Assembly: GCF_018417635.1 (NCBI RefSeq)
Contig: NZ_CP071007.1
Span: forward strand, 1,798,501-1,862,500
Reading direction: 5' to 3'
Length of the DNA: 64,000 bases
DNA from: Pseudomonas sp. SORT22
GTDB taxonomy: Bacteria; Pseudomonadota; Gammaproteobacteria; Pseudomonadales; Pseudomonadaceae
This document shows positions 38,681 through 48,085 of the stretch, piece by piece. The position numbers were made by a program, and so were the translations under genes. Position 1 is the first letter of the stretch. Every line of letters starts with the position of its first letter. The notes beneath the pieces are model-generated. The model was given only the letters and a program-made list of their open reading frames with translations, did no database searches and was not told where the DNA came from.

Positions 38681-38745
38681 AGGTGTTCCGCGCATGAGAA
38701 TCCAAGTAAAGTGCCGCTCCCGCCGTTTCAGCAGAGGATTTTTCC

Positions 38746-39756
38746 ATGAGCCAGCCTATTGATATCGCCGTTATCGGTGCCACCGGTACTGTCGGTGAAA
38801 CCCTCGTGCAGATCCTTGACGAGTGCGATTTCCCGGTCGGCACCCTGCACCTGCTGGCCAGCAACGAATCGGCGGGCAGCGGCGTGATGTTTCGCAGCAA
38901 GAGCCTGCGCGTGCGCGAGGTCGACAGCTTCGACTTCAGCAAGGTCAAGCTGGCCTTCTTCGCCGCCGGCCCGGCAGTGACCCGCAGCTTCGCGCCACGG
39001 GCCCAGGCGGCTGGTTGCGCAGTCATCGACCTGTCCGGCGGCTTGCCGGCCGAGCAGGCGCCGGCGGTGGTGCCGGAAGCCAACCCGGCAGTGCTCGACA
39101 GCCTCAAGGCGCCGCAGCAACTGAGCAGCCCAAGCGCCGCAGCGATTGCCCTGGCGGTAACCTTGGCGCCCCTCAAGGGCTTGCTGGAACTTGAGCGCAT
39201 TAATGTCACCGCGTGCCTGGCGGTCTCGGCCCAGGGTCGCGAGGCGGTCAACGAGCTGGCCCGGCAGACCGCCGAGCTGCTCAACGCCCGCCCGCTGGAG
39301 CCGCGCTTCTTCGACCGGCAGATGGCCTTCAACCTGTTGGCCCAGGTCGGTGCCAGCGATGCTGACGGCCATGGCGCCCTTGAACGCCGCCTGGTCAGTG
39401 AGTTGCGCGAAGTGCTCGGCTTGCCTTCACTGAAGATTTCGGTGACCTGCGTTCAAGTCCCGGTGTTTTTCGGCGATAGCTACAGTGTGTCCGTGCAAAG
39501 CCGCACGCCGGTCGACCTGGCGGCGGTCAACGCCGCACTGGAAGCCGCTGACAGCATCGAACTGGTGGAGGAGGGTGATTATCCGACGCCGGTGGGTGAC
39601 GCAGTGGGCCAGGACGTGGTCTATGTTGGACGGGTACGGGGTGGAATCGACGAGGTTGAGCAGCTCAACCTCTGGCTGACCACCGACAATGTGCGCAAAG
39701 GTGCGGCCCTGAACGCGGTCCAGCTGGCGCAATTGTTGATAAAAGGCCTTGTGTAA
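38746..39756 (+). CDS. usg: ASD-fold USG-1-like protein lacking the active-site cysteine
   Basis: A 336-residue paralogue of aspartate-semialdehyde dehydrogenase. The N-terminal cofactor fold is clear (VIGATGTVGETLVQIL), but at the catalytic position the GNC of true ASD is replaced by SSPSAAAIALAV, with no cysteine. In this lineage it lies between asd and fimV, as USG-1 does near truA in E. coli. It is probably not an active ASD; a structural or regulatory role is possible. The gene is intact, with normal codon use. Confidence 0.85.
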   Translation: MSQPIDIAVIGATGTVGETLVQILDECDFPVGTLHLLASNESAGSGVMFRSKSLRVREVDSFDFSKVKLAFFAAGPAVTRSFAPRAQAAGCAVIDLSGGLPAEQAPAVVPEANPAVLDSLKAPQQLSSPSAAAIALAVTLAPLKGLLELERINVTACLAVSAQGREAVNELARQTAELLNARPLEPRFFDRQMAFNLLAQVGASDADGHGALERRLVSELREVLGLPSLKISVTCVQVPVFFGDSYSVSVQSRTPVDLAAVNAALEAADSIELVEEGDYPTPVGDAVGQDVVYVGRVRGGIDEVEQLNLWLTTDNVRKGAALNAVQLAQLLIKGLV

Positions 39757-39826
39757 AAGATACTTGCCGACAATTTGCTCCACTTGTTCTCGCTTGCCGG
39801 GGAAGGTTCATTCAAAGGAAGAGGTC

Positions 39827-42607
39827 ATGCTTCGAATTCGCAAACTGGTCTTAGCAATAGCCGCGGCGTCGGCGCTGTCGTCCGGTATGGCGCATGCCCT
39901 CGGGTTGGGCGAGCTGACCTTGAAGTCAGCGCAGAACCAGCCCCTGGATGCCGAGATCGAACTGCTCGATGTCCGCGACCTGACCGCGGCCGAAGTAGCG
40001 CCGAGCCTGGCGCCGGCCGAAGAGTTCGCCAAGGCCGGTGTCGAGCGCCAGGCGTTTCTCAATGACCTGACCTTTACCACGGTGATCAACCCCAACGGCA
40101 AGAGCGTGTTGCGGGTGACCTCGAGCCAGCCGCTGCCGGCGCCGATGGTCAAGTTCCTGGTCCAGGTCATGTGGCCGAGCGGTCGCCTGCTGCGCGACTA
40201 CAGCGTGCTGATTGACGCGGCCAAGTTCAACGCTCCGGCCGGGCAACCGGCGCCGGCCGGCGTTGCGCCTGCGGTAACCGCGGCCAACTACACCACCGTG
40301 CGTCGCGACACCCTGTGGGAAATCGCCTCGAAAGCCCGTCAGGGCGGGTCGGTGCAGCAGACCATGCTGGCCATTCAGGCGCTGAACCCGGATGCCTTCA
40401 TCAACGGCAACATCAACCTGCTGAAAACCGGCCAGGTCTTGCGCCTGCCCGATCAACAGCAGATCACCAGTATTCCCCAGGCCCAGGCCGTTACCGAAGT
40501 GGCCGAGCAGTATGCTGCCTGGCGCGAAGGCCGGCGCCTGGGCCCGCGCGCACGCCAGCTGGACGCCACCCGGCGCAGCGGCACCGAGGCGGCGCCGGCA
40601 CGCATCGCCAACCAGGACAACCTCAAGCTGGTTGCCCCCGGCAGCAAGGGCGCTGCGGACGGCAAAGGTCTCAACGACAAGCTGGCTGTGGCCCAGGAAA
40701 GCCTGGACACCAGCCGTCGTGACAACGAAGAACTGAAAAGTCGCATGGCCGACCTGCAGAGCCAGCTGGACAAACTGCAGCGCCTGATCGCGCTGAAAAA
40801 CGACCAACTGGCCAAGCTTGAAGCCCAGGGCGCCGCTGGCGCGCCGGCGCCTGAAGCTGCCGCGGCCCAGCCGCCGGCCATTGCCGCCGAGTTGCAGCCG
40901 GCTCCTGCCGAACCGGTGGTCACCCCGGCACCGGCTGCGGTCGATACCGCACCGGTTGATCCGGCGCAGCCTGCTGCCGACCAGGCACCGGCCGACTCGA
41001 ACAAGATGCTCGACGATCTGCTCGGCAACCCGTTGTTGCTGGCGCTGATCGCCGGTTCCGCGTTGTTGGTGCTGTTGCTTCTGCTGCTGTTGCTGGCACG
41101 CAAGCGCAAGGCCGACCAGGAAGCGGAAAAACACCTGCGCATGGCCCGCGCCCTGGCCGAAGAGGGCGAGCGCGCCCCAGACCTGGACCTGCCGCCAAGC
41201 AGTTTTGAAGGCCTGGACATCGCGCCGCCGAGCGTGACCCTGGCACCGGCAGTGGTCGCGGCATCTGCCGCCGCCGCCACAGCCGCCGCCTTGCCTGCCG
41301 AAGAGCCGGCGCCTGTGGTGGCGGAGCCAGCGCCGAGCAAGCCGGTGCAAGGCCCGATTGCCGCGCCATTGGTTGCTCCGGCGGCCAGCCCGGCAGCCCC
41401 GACCGGCGACGCTGTGCTCGACGAAGCAGAGCTGAGCATTGCCCGTGGTCGCCTCAATCACGCCGCCGAACTGCTCGAGCCTGCGGTTACCGCAGCCCCT
41501 GAGCGCAGCGACCTGCGCCTGAAGCTGATGGAAGTCTATGCCCGCCAGGGCGATCGCGATGCCTTTGTCGGCCACGAGCGGCAGTTGATTGCCACCGGCC
41601 AGAACCATGCCGATGTCGAAGCCCTGAAAAACCGCTTCCCGGCCATGCTCGCCGTCGCGGCGGCGGGCGTCAGCGCGGCGGCGCTGGCGGCCGAACTGGA
41701 TGCCCAGTATGTCCAGGAGCTGCTGCAGGACGAGGTGCCAGCCGAACCGCTGGCAGAAGCCGAACCAGCCGTCGAGCCAGCCGTTGAGCCAGAAGCAGGG
41801 GCCGAGCCTGAACCTGAGCCTGAACCTGAACCTGAACCTGAACCTGAACCTGAACCTGAACCTGAACCTGTGGTTGAAGAATCGCTGGCCGAGCCTGAGC
41901 CTGTTCCTGAAGACGACCTGGACAGTGCCTTCGACCTGAGCCTGGATGACGACCTGCAAGGCCTGGAGCTGGACGCGCCGCCACTGCTCGACGAGCCCTC
42001 GCTGGCTGTTGAAGCGCCACAAGCCGAAGCAGTCGCGAGCGAAGCCAGCCCGGCGCAACCGGACTTCGACGCCTTGCTCGCAGAGCATCTTGCCGAGCCT
42101 GAGCAGGCCCTGGACGACCTCGCCGATTTCGACCTCGACGTCGCTGGCGACGAGCCGGCGCTGGCGCCGAACAGCGAGACCGTCGATATCGCCGCAGAGC
42201 TGGCGGCGTTCGATGAAACCATGCCCGAGTTCGACCCGTTGAGCGAGCTGGACCTGCCGGAAGACTTCGACCTGTCGCTGTCACTGGAGGACTCGCAGGC
42301 GGATAAAAACTTTGCCTCGGAGCTCGATGACGTCAACGCCGAACTCGACAAGCTGTCGCAAAGCCTGGAGCAGCCGTCGATCGAGCCGCACTTCAGCGAA
42401 GCGGACGCCGCGATCAGCGACGACCTCGACGATGATTTCGACTACCTCGGCGGCGCCGACGAAGTGGCCACCAAGCTCGACCTGGCCCGGGCCTATATCG
42501 ACATGGGCGACCATGACGGCGCCCGCGACATTCTCGACGAAGTGCGCAAGGACGGCAGCGATGCCCAGCGCCAGGAAGCCGACGAGCTGCTCTCGCGCCT
42601 GGTCTGA
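39827..42607 (+). CDS. fimV: FimV-like peptidoglycan-binding motility hub protein
   Basis: A 926-residue inner-membrane protein. Order: signal peptide (cleavage after AHA, residue 24), conserved N-terminal domain, LysM (about 155-210, TVRRDTLWEIASKA), coiled coil (about 285-330), a membrane helix (404-424), a long acidic Ala/Pro/Glu cytoplasmic region with (EP)n, and the C-terminal FimV TPR-like cap (about 870-926). FimV organises the cell pole for type IV pili and adenylate cyclase in P. aeruginosa. The start at 39827 has GGAAGAGG upstream. The hexanucleotide tract within may vary in length. Confidence 0.93.
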   Translation: MLRIRKLVLAIAAASALSSGMAHALGLGELTLKSAQNQPLDAEIELLDVRDLTAAEVAPSLAPAEEFAKAGVERQAFLNDLTFTTVINPNGKSVLRVTSSQPLPAPMVKFLVQVMWPSGRLLRDYSVLIDAAKFNAPAGQPAPAGVAPAVTAANYTTVRRDTLWEIASKARQGGSVQQTMLAIQALNPDAFINGNINLLKTGQVLRLPDQQQITSIPQAQAVTEVAEQYAAWREGRRLGPRARQLDATRRSGTEAAPARIANQDNLKLVAPGSKGAADGKGLNDKLAVAQESLDTSRRDNEELKSRMADLQSQLDKLQRLIALKNDQLAKLEAQGAAGAPAPEAAAAQPPAIAAELQPAPAEPVVTPAPAAVDTAPVDPAQPAADQAPADSNKMLDDLLGNPLLLALIAGSALLVLLLLLLLLARKRKADQEAEKHLRMARALAEEGERAPDLDLPPSSFEGLDIAPPSVTLAPAVVAASAAAATAAALPAEEPAPVVAEPAPSKPVQGPIAAPLVAPAASPAAPTGDAVLDEAELSIARGRLNHAAELLEPAVTAAPERSDLRLKLMEVYARQGDRDAFVGHERQLIATGQNHADVEALKNRFPAMLAVAAAGVSAAALAAELDAQYVQELLQDEVPAEPLAEAEPAVEPAVEPEAGAEPEPEPEPEPEPEPEPEPEPEPVVEESLAEPEPVPEDDLDSAFDLSLDDDLQGLELDAPPLLDEPSLAVEAPQAEAVASEASPAQPDFDALLAEHLAEPEQALDDLADFDLDVAGDEPALAPNSETVDIAAELAAFDETMPEFDPLSELDLPEDFDLSLSLEDSQADKNFASELDDVNAELDKLSQSLEQPSIEPHFSEADAAISDDLDDDFDYLGGADEVATKLDLARAYIDMGDHDGARDILDEVRKDGSDAQRQEADELLSRLV
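41804..41869 (+). repeat. In-frame hexanucleotide repeat in fimV
   Basis: Eleven units of GARCCT, the last eight perfect GAACCT, encode a (Glu-Pro)n stretch near residues 660-681. Changes in unit number keep the frame. Confidence 0.95.
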
Positions 42608-42626
42608 GTTCACCCTGTGTAAAACC

Positions 42627-42655
42627 AACGGCAGCCCAAGTGGCTGCCGTTGTCG
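42627..42655 (+). terminator. Hairpin after fimV
   Basis: ACGGCAGCC and GGCTGCCGT form a stem around CAAGT, followed by a short T-containing tail (TGTCGTT). Likely a weak terminator. Confidence 0.6.
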
Positions 42656-42697
42656 TTATAATTGCCGCCATCTGCTAAACCGACAGGCTGTATCCCC

Positions 42698-43552
42698 TTG
42701 GAAATCATTGATAACGCGGCTGCCGAAGTGGCCGCCGAAGGCTTCTTTCGTATCGCCCTGGGCGTTGAGTACAAAGGTTCGCGCTACCGCGGCTGGCAGC
42801 GCCAGGCCAGTGGCGTGGCAAGCGTGCAGCAAACCCTCGAAGAAGCCTTGTCGCGGGTGGCCGATTCGCCGGTCACCCTGCACTGTGCCGGGCGCACCGA
42901 TGCCGGCGTGCATGCCTGCGGCCAGGTGGTGCATTTCGACACCCAGGCGGTGCGCAGCATGAAGGGCTGGACCATGGGCGCCAACATCAACCTGCCGCAC
43001 GACATCAGCGTGTCCTGGGCCAAGCAGATGCCGGCGCACTTCCATGCGCGCTTCAAGGCCATTGCCCGGCGTTACCGCTACGTGATCTACAACGACCAGA
43101 TCCGCCCGGCGCACCTGGGCGAAGAGGTGACCTGGAACCACCGGCCGCTGGACGCCGAGCGCATGGCCCTGGCCGCCGAGTACCTGGTCGGCACCCACGA
43201 TTTCAGTGCCTTTCGCGCCGGCCAGTGCCAGGCCAAGTCGCCGGTCAAGAATCTCCATCACCTGCGTGTTAGCCGCCACGGCCAGATGATCGTCCTCGAC
43301 ATCCGCGCCAGCGCCTTCCTGCACCACATGGTGCGCAACATTGCCGGCGTGCTGATGACCATCGGCGCTGGCGAGCGCCCGCCGGAGTGGGCCCTGGAAG
43401 TGCTGCAAAGCCGCGAGCGGCGCGCCGGCGGGGTGACCGCGCATCCGTATGGGCTGTACCTGGTGCAGGTCGAGTACCACGACGAGTTCGAACTGCCCGA
43501 GCGTTACATCGGCCCACACTTCATTACCGGCTACGAGGCATTGACGGGCTGA
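42698..43552 (+). CDS. truA: tRNA pseudouridine synthase TruA
   Basis: Makes pseudouridine 38-40 in the anticodon arm. The protein of about 284 residues shows YKGSRYRGWQRQ, CAGRTDAGVHACGQV with the catalytic aspartate, and FLHHMVRN in the C-terminal half. The start is unclear: a TTG at 42698 gives MEIIDNAAAEVAAEGFF, and a GTG at 42728 is also possible; neither has a good ribosome site. TATAAT (42657-42662) upstream rules out earlier starts. Confidence 0.92.
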   Translation: MEIIDNAAAEVAAEGFFRIALGVEYKGSRYRGWQRQASGVASVQQTLEEALSRVADSPVTLHCAGRTDAGVHACGQVVHFDTQAVRSMKGWTMGANINLPHDISVSWAKQMPAHFHARFKAIARRYRYVIYNDQIRPAHLGEEVTWNHRPLDAERMALAAEYLVGTHDFSAFRAGQCQAKSPVKNLHHLRVSRHGQMIVLDIRASAFLHHMVRNIAGVLMTIGAGERPPEWALEVLQSRERRAGGVTAHPYGLYLVQVEYHDEFELPERYIGPHFITGYEALTG

Positions 43553-43613
43553 CGGCCCGCAAGCCATTTGCTAACATCCGGGACTTTCCGCTTTCTGCTG
43601 AGGTTCACAGGTC

Positions 43614-44234
43614 ATGAGCGCCGTTCGCAGCAAAATCTGCGGCATTACCCGCATCGAGGATGCGCTGGCCGCAGCCGAGGCGGGCGCCGATGCCATCGGC
43701 CTGGTGTTCTATGCCAAGAGCCCGCGGGCGGTCGATGTGCAGCAGGCGCGGGCGATCATCGCCGCCTTGCCGCCGTTCGTCACCACCGTCGGCCTGTTCG
43801 TCAACGCCAGCCGTTGCGAGCTGACGGAAATCCTCGAAGCGGTGCCGCTCGACCTGCTGCAGTTCCATGGCGATGAAACCCCGGCCGATTGCGCAGGTCA
43901 CAACCGTCCATGGATCAAGGCCTTGCGGGTGCGCCCGGGCGACGACCTGGAGGCCAGCTGCAAGCGCTACAGCGGTGCCAGCGGCATTCTTCTCGATACC
44001 TACGTGGCCGGCGTGCCCGGCGGTACCGGCGAGGCGTTCGACTGGTCGCTGGTGCCTGCGCAACTGAGCAAGCCAATCATCCTCGCCGGCGGCCTGTCGC
44101 CGGATAACGTCGCCCAGGCCATTGCGCAGGTGCGGCCTTATGCGGTGGATGTCAGCGGCGGCGTGGAGCAGGCCAAGGGCATCAAGGACCCGGCGCGGAT
44201 CGAGGCGTTTATCCGCGCGGTCAAGCAGGCGTGA
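43614..44234 (+). CDS. trpF: Phosphoribosylanthranilate isomerase
   Basis: A TIM-barrel enzyme of tryptophan synthesis performing the Amadori step. The 206-residue protein starts with KICGITR containing the catalytic cysteine, and has [17 protein letters not shown], the catalytic Asp in [19 protein letters not shown] and [11 protein letters not shown]. It is monofunctional and lies apart from other trp genes, next to truA and accD, the usual Pseudomonas order. Confidence 0.97.
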   Translation: MSAVRSKICGITRIEDALAAAEAGADAIGLVFYAKSPRAVDVQQARAIIAALPPFVTTVGLFVNASRCELTEILEAVPLDLLQFHGDETPADCAGHNRPWIKALRVRPGDDLEASCKRYSGASGILLDTYVAGVPGGTGEAFDWSLVPAQLSKPIILAGGLSPDNVAQAIAQVRPYAVDVSGGVEQAKGIKDPARIEAFIRAVKQA

Positions 44235-44513
44235 AAGCGCTGCATGCTGCGGATGTGACGGCTGGCCGCGCGCCATCGTCCATAGCTTTCGCAGCCCGGT
44301 GCTGCCGGATCGCGCCCATGGGGCGGTCGAAATTAGCGGGTGACGCCACGGGCGTCGCCCTTACAGGTTGACGAGGGTGCGGTATCGGGGTGGCTCGCTG
44401 CAGGCGGGCGCCGGAGCCGCATCTTCATCGCGTCATACACGAATTGAGCTCAAGGGCATACGCGCGAGCCGGCAGCCATAGCCTGCCGGTCGCCGCTACT
44501 GGAGAAAGAAAGC
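44235..44513 (+). other. trpF-accD intergenic region
   Basis: 279 bases with no gene. Two hairpins are visible: GGGTGACGCC / GGCGTCGCCC (44338-44360) and a GCCGGCAG / CTGCCGGT stem (44468-44490) near the accD start. TTGACG (44368-44373) lacks a clear -10. A leader role for accD is possible but not shown. Confidence 0.4.
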
Positions 44514-45434
44514 ATGAGCAACTGGTTAGTAGACAAACTGATCCCTTCGATCATGCGTTCCGAGGTGAAGAAGAGTTCGGTCCCTGAAGGCCTGTGGCAC
44601 AAGTGCCCGTCCTGCGAGGCCGTGCTGTATCGTCCGGAGCTGGAAAAGACCCTGGATGTCTGCCCTAAGTGCAACCATCACATGCGTATCGGCGCCCGCG
44701 CCCGTATCGACATCTTCCTCGATGCCGAAGGTCGCGCCGAGCTGGGCGCTGACCTGGAACCGGTCGACCGCCTGAAGTTTCGCGATGGCAAGAAGTACAA
44801 GGACCGCCTGACTGCTGCCCAGAAGCAGACCGGCGAGAAAGACGCACTGATCTCCATGAGCGGTACCCTGCTGGGCATGCCGATCGTGGTCAGCGCCTTC
44901 GAATTCTCCTTCATGGGTGGTTCGATGGGCGCCATCGTCGGCGAGCGTTTCGTCCGTGCCGCCAACTACGCCCTGGAAAACCGCTGCCCGATGGTCTGCT
45001 TCTCGGCCTCCGGTGGTGCGCGCATGCAGGAAGCGCTGATCTCGCTGATGCAGATGGCCAAGACCTCCGCAGTACTGGCACGCCTGCGCGAAGAAGGCAT
45101 CCCGTTCATCTCGGTGCTGACCGATCCGGTCTACGGCGGCGTTTCTGCCAGCCTGGCGATGCTTGGTGATGTCATCGTCGGTGAGCCCAAGGCGCTGATC
45201 GGCTTTGCCGGCCCGCGGGTGATCGAGCAGACCGTACGCGAGAAGCTGCCAGAAGGCTTCCAGCGCAGCGAGTTCCTCCTGGAGCACGGCGCCATCGACA
45301 TGATCATCCCGCGTCAGGAGCTGCGTCAGCGCCTGGGCAACCTGCTGGCCCAGATGATGGGCCTGCCGACGCCCACGTTCGTCGCCCCGGTGATCGAGCC
45401 GATCGTCGTGCCGCCGGCGCCTGCCACCGTATGA
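44514..45434 (+). CDS. accD: Acetyl-CoA carboxylase carboxyltransferase beta subunit
   Basis: Forms the carboxyltransferase with AccA and makes malonyl-CoA. The 306-residue protein has the N-terminal zinc ribbon CPSC...CPKC (residues 27-50), the crotonase-type acyl-CoA core and [12 protein letters not shown]. In E. coli the zinc ribbon also binds acc mRNA. GGAGAAAG precedes the ATG. It overlaps folC by four bases (ATGA). Confidence 0.97.
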   Translation: MSNWLVDKLIPSIMRSEVKKSSVPEGLWHKCPSCEAVLYRPELEKTLDVCPKCNHHMRIGARARIDIFLDAEGRAELGADLEPVDRLKFRDGKKYKDRLTAAQKQTGEKDALISMSGTLLGMPIVVSAFEFSFMGGSMGAIVGERFVRAANYALENRCPMVCFSASGGARMQEALISLMQMAKTSAVLARLREEGIPFISVLTDPVYGGVSASLAMLGDVIVGEPKALIGFAGPRVIEQTVREKLPEGFQRSEFLLEHGAIDMIIPRQELRQRLGNLLAQMMGLPTPTFVAPVIEPIVVPPAPATV

Positions 45435-46738
45435 CCCAACGTACCCTTGGCGACTGGCTCGCCTACCTCGAGCAGTTGCATCCGTCGGCCATCGACATGG
45501 GCCTGGAGCGTTCGCAACAGGTCGCTGCGCGGCTCGGGCTGGGCCAGCCGGCGCCACGGGTAATCACCGTGACCGGCACCAACGGCAAGGGTTCGACCTG
45601 CGCCTTCGTTGCCGCGTTGCTGCGCGCCCAGGGCCTCAAGGTCGGCGTCTACAGCTCGCCGCACCTGCTGCGCTACAACGAGCGGGTGCAGATCAACGGC
45701 GCTGAAGCCGGCGATGAGCAGCTGTGCGAAGCCTTCGCCGCGGTTGAAGCGGCCCGTGGCGACATCTCCCTGACCTACTTCGAAGCCGGTACCCTGGCGG
45801 CGTTCTGGCTGTTCAAGCAGGCGGCGCTCGACGCCGTGGTGCTCGAAGTCGGTCTGGGCGGACGCCTGGATACCGTCAACATCGTCGATGCCGACCTGGC
45901 GCTGGTGACCAGCATCGGCGTTGACCATGTCGACTACCTGGGCGACACCCGTGAGTTGGTGGCCTTCGAGAAGGCCGGGATCTTCCGCCAGGGCAAGCCG
46001 GCCCTGTGTGGTGACCTCAATCCGCCGCAGCCGTTGCTGGACAAGGCCCGTGCCCTGAACAGCCCGCTGTTTTTGCGCGGTCGCGATTTCGACCTGGCCA
46101 GCACTGACCAGTACTGGCAGTGGCGTGGGGTCAATGCCCGTGGCGAGGTGGTTGAGCTGCAGGATTTGCCGCTGCTCGACCTGCCGATGGAAAACGCCGC
46201 GTTGGCATTGCAGGCCTACCTGTTGCTCGACCTGCCGTGGGATGCCGGGCAGATTGCCGAGGCCCTGCGCAGCACGCGCATGGTCGGCCGCCTCGATCGG
46301 CGAGCCTTTACCTGGCAAGGCAAACCTTTGACTATCCTCATGGATGTCGGGCACAACCCGCATGCTGCCGAGTACCTGGCTCAGCGCCTGGCCACCCGGC
46401 CGCCGCAGGGCAAGCGCCTGGCGGTGTTCGGTTTGCTCGCCGACAAGGACCTCGACGGTGTGCTCAAGCCGCTGCAGCACCAGGTTCAGGCCTGGGCCGT
46501 GGCGCCGCTGGACACCGCCCGCAGCCGGCCGGCTGGCGAGTTGCAGGCGGCGCTGACGAACCTTGGCGCTGCGGTGCAGTCTTACCCCAGCGTCGCCGCG
46601 GCCCTGGAAGGGCAGTGCGCGCAGGCAACGGCGGATGACGAAATCCTGCTGTTCGGATCATTTTTCTGTGTCGGCGAAGCCCTGCAGTGGCTCGACCGGC
46701 AGGCCACGGAGGACGGGGCAAATGGCATTGCTGGATAA
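45431..46738 (+). CDS. folC: Folylpolyglutamate/dihydrofolate synthase
   Basis: An ATP-dependent ligase adding glutamate to dihydropteroate and folates. The 435-residue Mur-ligase-fold protein has the P-loop [13 protein letters not shown], the [16 protein letters not shown] loop, [13 protein letters not shown] and DVGHNPHA. It starts inside the accD stop and ends within the next gene, so accD-folC-SPOR form one translationally coupled unit, as in other Pseudomonas. Confidence 0.96.
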   Translation: MTQRTLGDWLAYLEQLHPSAIDMGLERSQQVAARLGLGQPAPRVITVTGTNGKGSTCAFVAALLRAQGLKVGVYSSPHLLRYNERVQINGAEAGDEQLCEAFAAVEAARGDISLTYFEAGTLAAFWLFKQAALDAVVLEVGLGGRLDTVNIVDADLALVTSIGVDHVDYLGDTRELVAFEKAGIFRQGKPALCGDLNPPQPLLDKARALNSPLFLRGRDFDLASTDQYWQWRGVNARGEVVELQDLPLLDLPMENAALALQAYLLLDLPWDAGQIAEALRSTRMVGRLDRRAFTWQGKPLTILMDVGHNPHAAEYLAQRLATRPPQGKRLAVFGLLADKDLDGVLKPLQHQVQAWAVAPLDTARSRPAGELQAALTNLGAAVQSYPSVAAALEGQCAQATADDEILLFGSFFCVGEALQWLDRQATEDGANGIAG

Positions 46739-47390
46739 AGTGGTCAAGCAACGCATGGTCGGGGCGCTGGTGCTGGTGGCGCTGGCGGTGATCTTCCTGC
46801 CGATGCTGTTCTCGCGCGAAGACGAAATGCGCCAGGTGCGCGTCGAAGCCCCCGAGGCACCGGCTGCGCCGACCCTGCCGCAAGTGCAGGTAGAGCCGGT
46901 GCAGGTCCCCGAGCCGCAGGTAGTGCCTGAAGAGCCGCTGATCGTCGAGCAGGCCACGGCACCGGTGCAGGCGCCAAGCACGCCGATTGCCCCGGCGCCG
47001 GCCGCCACGCCGCTGCCGACACCGGCCCCGGCCGCACCGGCTGTCGCGGCAAAACCGGCGACGCCGGCGCCCGCCAAGGTAGAAGCCAAGCCGGCAGCCA
47101 CCGTCGCCGCTGCGACCAAGCCTGCTGCGGGCAAGATCGACGCCAATGGCCTGCCGGTCAGCTGGTCGATTCAGATGGCCAGCCTGGCCAACCGCGCCAG
47201 CGCCGACAACCTGCAGAAAACCCTGCGCAGCCAGGGCTACAACGCTTATATCCGTTCGGCCGAAGGCATGAACCGGGTGTATGTCGGACCGTTGATCGAG
47301 CGCGCCGAGGCCGAGCGCCTGCGCGATGTGATCAACCGCCAGCAGAAGCTCAAGGGCTTTGTCGTACGCTTCCAGCCCGAGCGCAGTTGA
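46722..47390 (+). CDS. SPOR-domain membrane protein
   Basis: A 222-residue bitopic protein. A membrane helix (about residues 13-29, MVGALVLVALAVIFLPM) is followed by a Pro/Ala/Val-rich linker and a C-terminal SPOR domain (about 145-222, starting WSIQMASLANRASAD). SPOR domains bind glycan stripped of side chains at the septum, so this protein is likely septal (DedD-like). DedD also lies between folC and cvpA in E. coli, and the topology fits. The ATG at 46722 overlaps folC by 17 bases. Confidence 0.9.
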   Translation: MALLDKVVKQRMVGALVLVALAVIFLPMLFSREDEMRQVRVEAPEAPAAPTLPQVQVEPVQVPEPQVVPEEPLIVEQATAPVQAPSTPIAPAPAATPLPTPAPAAPAVAAKPATPAPAKVEAKPAATVAAATKPAAGKIDANGLPVSWSIQMASLANRASADNLQKTLRSQGYNAYIRSAEGMNRVYVGPLIERAEAERLRDVINRQQKLKGFVVRFQPERS

Positions 47391-47430
47391 ACCCTTGCCG
47401 CCCGGCCCGTACCGGGCGGTAAATCACTGC

Positions 47431-47459
47431 TTACCGACAGCCCGTTGCTCTGGTAAAAT
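47431..47459 (+). promoter_or_regulatory. Promoter of cvpA-purF
   Basis: TTACCG (47431-47436), 17 bases and TAAAAT (47454-47459), 30 bases before the cvpA GTG. Confidence 0.65.
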
Positions 47460-47489
47460 GCGCCGCCTTATCCGTTTGCAGGCAACACT

Positions 47490-48044
47490 GTGGCATTTAC
47501 CTGGGTCGACTGGGCGATTCTCGCGATCATCGCCATTTCTTCGCTGATCAGTCTCAAGCGCGGCTTTGTCAAAGAGGCCTTGTCGCTGCTTACCTGGATC
47601 ATCGCCGGTGCCGTGGCCTGGATGTTCGGTGGCTCGCTGTCGCAGTACCTGGAAGCTTATATCCAGACGCCTTCGGCCCGGGTCATCGCCGGATGCGCCA
47701 TTCTTTTCGTCGCCACCCTGCTGGTGGGGGCCATGATCAACTTTCTCATCGGCGAGCTGATTCGCGTCACCGGGCTGTCCGGGACCGATCGCTTCCTGGG
47801 CATGGCCTTCGGCGCCGCCCGCGGGGCCTTGCTGGTGGTCGTGGCGGTCGGGCTGTTGAGCCTGGGGCCGGTACAACAGGATCAGTGGTGGCAGGAGTCT
47901 CGCCTCCTGCCACAATTTCTATTGGTGGCTGACTGGTCGAAAAACCTCATTCTGGGGTTCACCAGTCAGTGGCTAGCCAGCGGGATCAGCGCACCGGCTG
48001 ATCTCCCGTTCCAGGAACAGCTGCTGGGGCCCAAAACGCCTTGA
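47490..48044 (+). CDS. cvpA: CvpA family membrane protein
   Basis: A 184-residue inner-membrane protein with four predicted helices. It contains the conserved segments FTWVDWAILAIIAISSLISLKRGFV and GTDRFLGMAFGAARGALLV. E. coli CvpA was named for colicin V production and also affects envelope stress resistance; the molecular role is not settled. The start is a GTG at 47490. It is co-transcribed with purF, 41 bases downstream, as in most gammaproteobacteria. Confidence 0.93.
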   Translation: MAFTWVDWAILAIIAISSLISLKRGFVKEALSLLTWIIAGAVAWMFGGSLSQYLEAYIQTPSARVIAGCAILFVATLLVGAMINFLIGELIRVTGLSGTDRFLGMAFGAARGALLVVVAVGLLSLGPVQQDQWWQESRLLPQFLLVADWSKNLILGFTSQWLASGISAPADLPFQEQLLGPKTP

Positions 48045-48085
48045 GCGCTTTTCAATCCAGTTTCATTAAGTAGGGGTTGCGTCGC

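Noticed and set aside
41804..41869. Possible transmembrane or collagen-like domain in fimV
   Set aside because: It is a simple (Glu-Pro)n tract from a hexanucleotide repeat.
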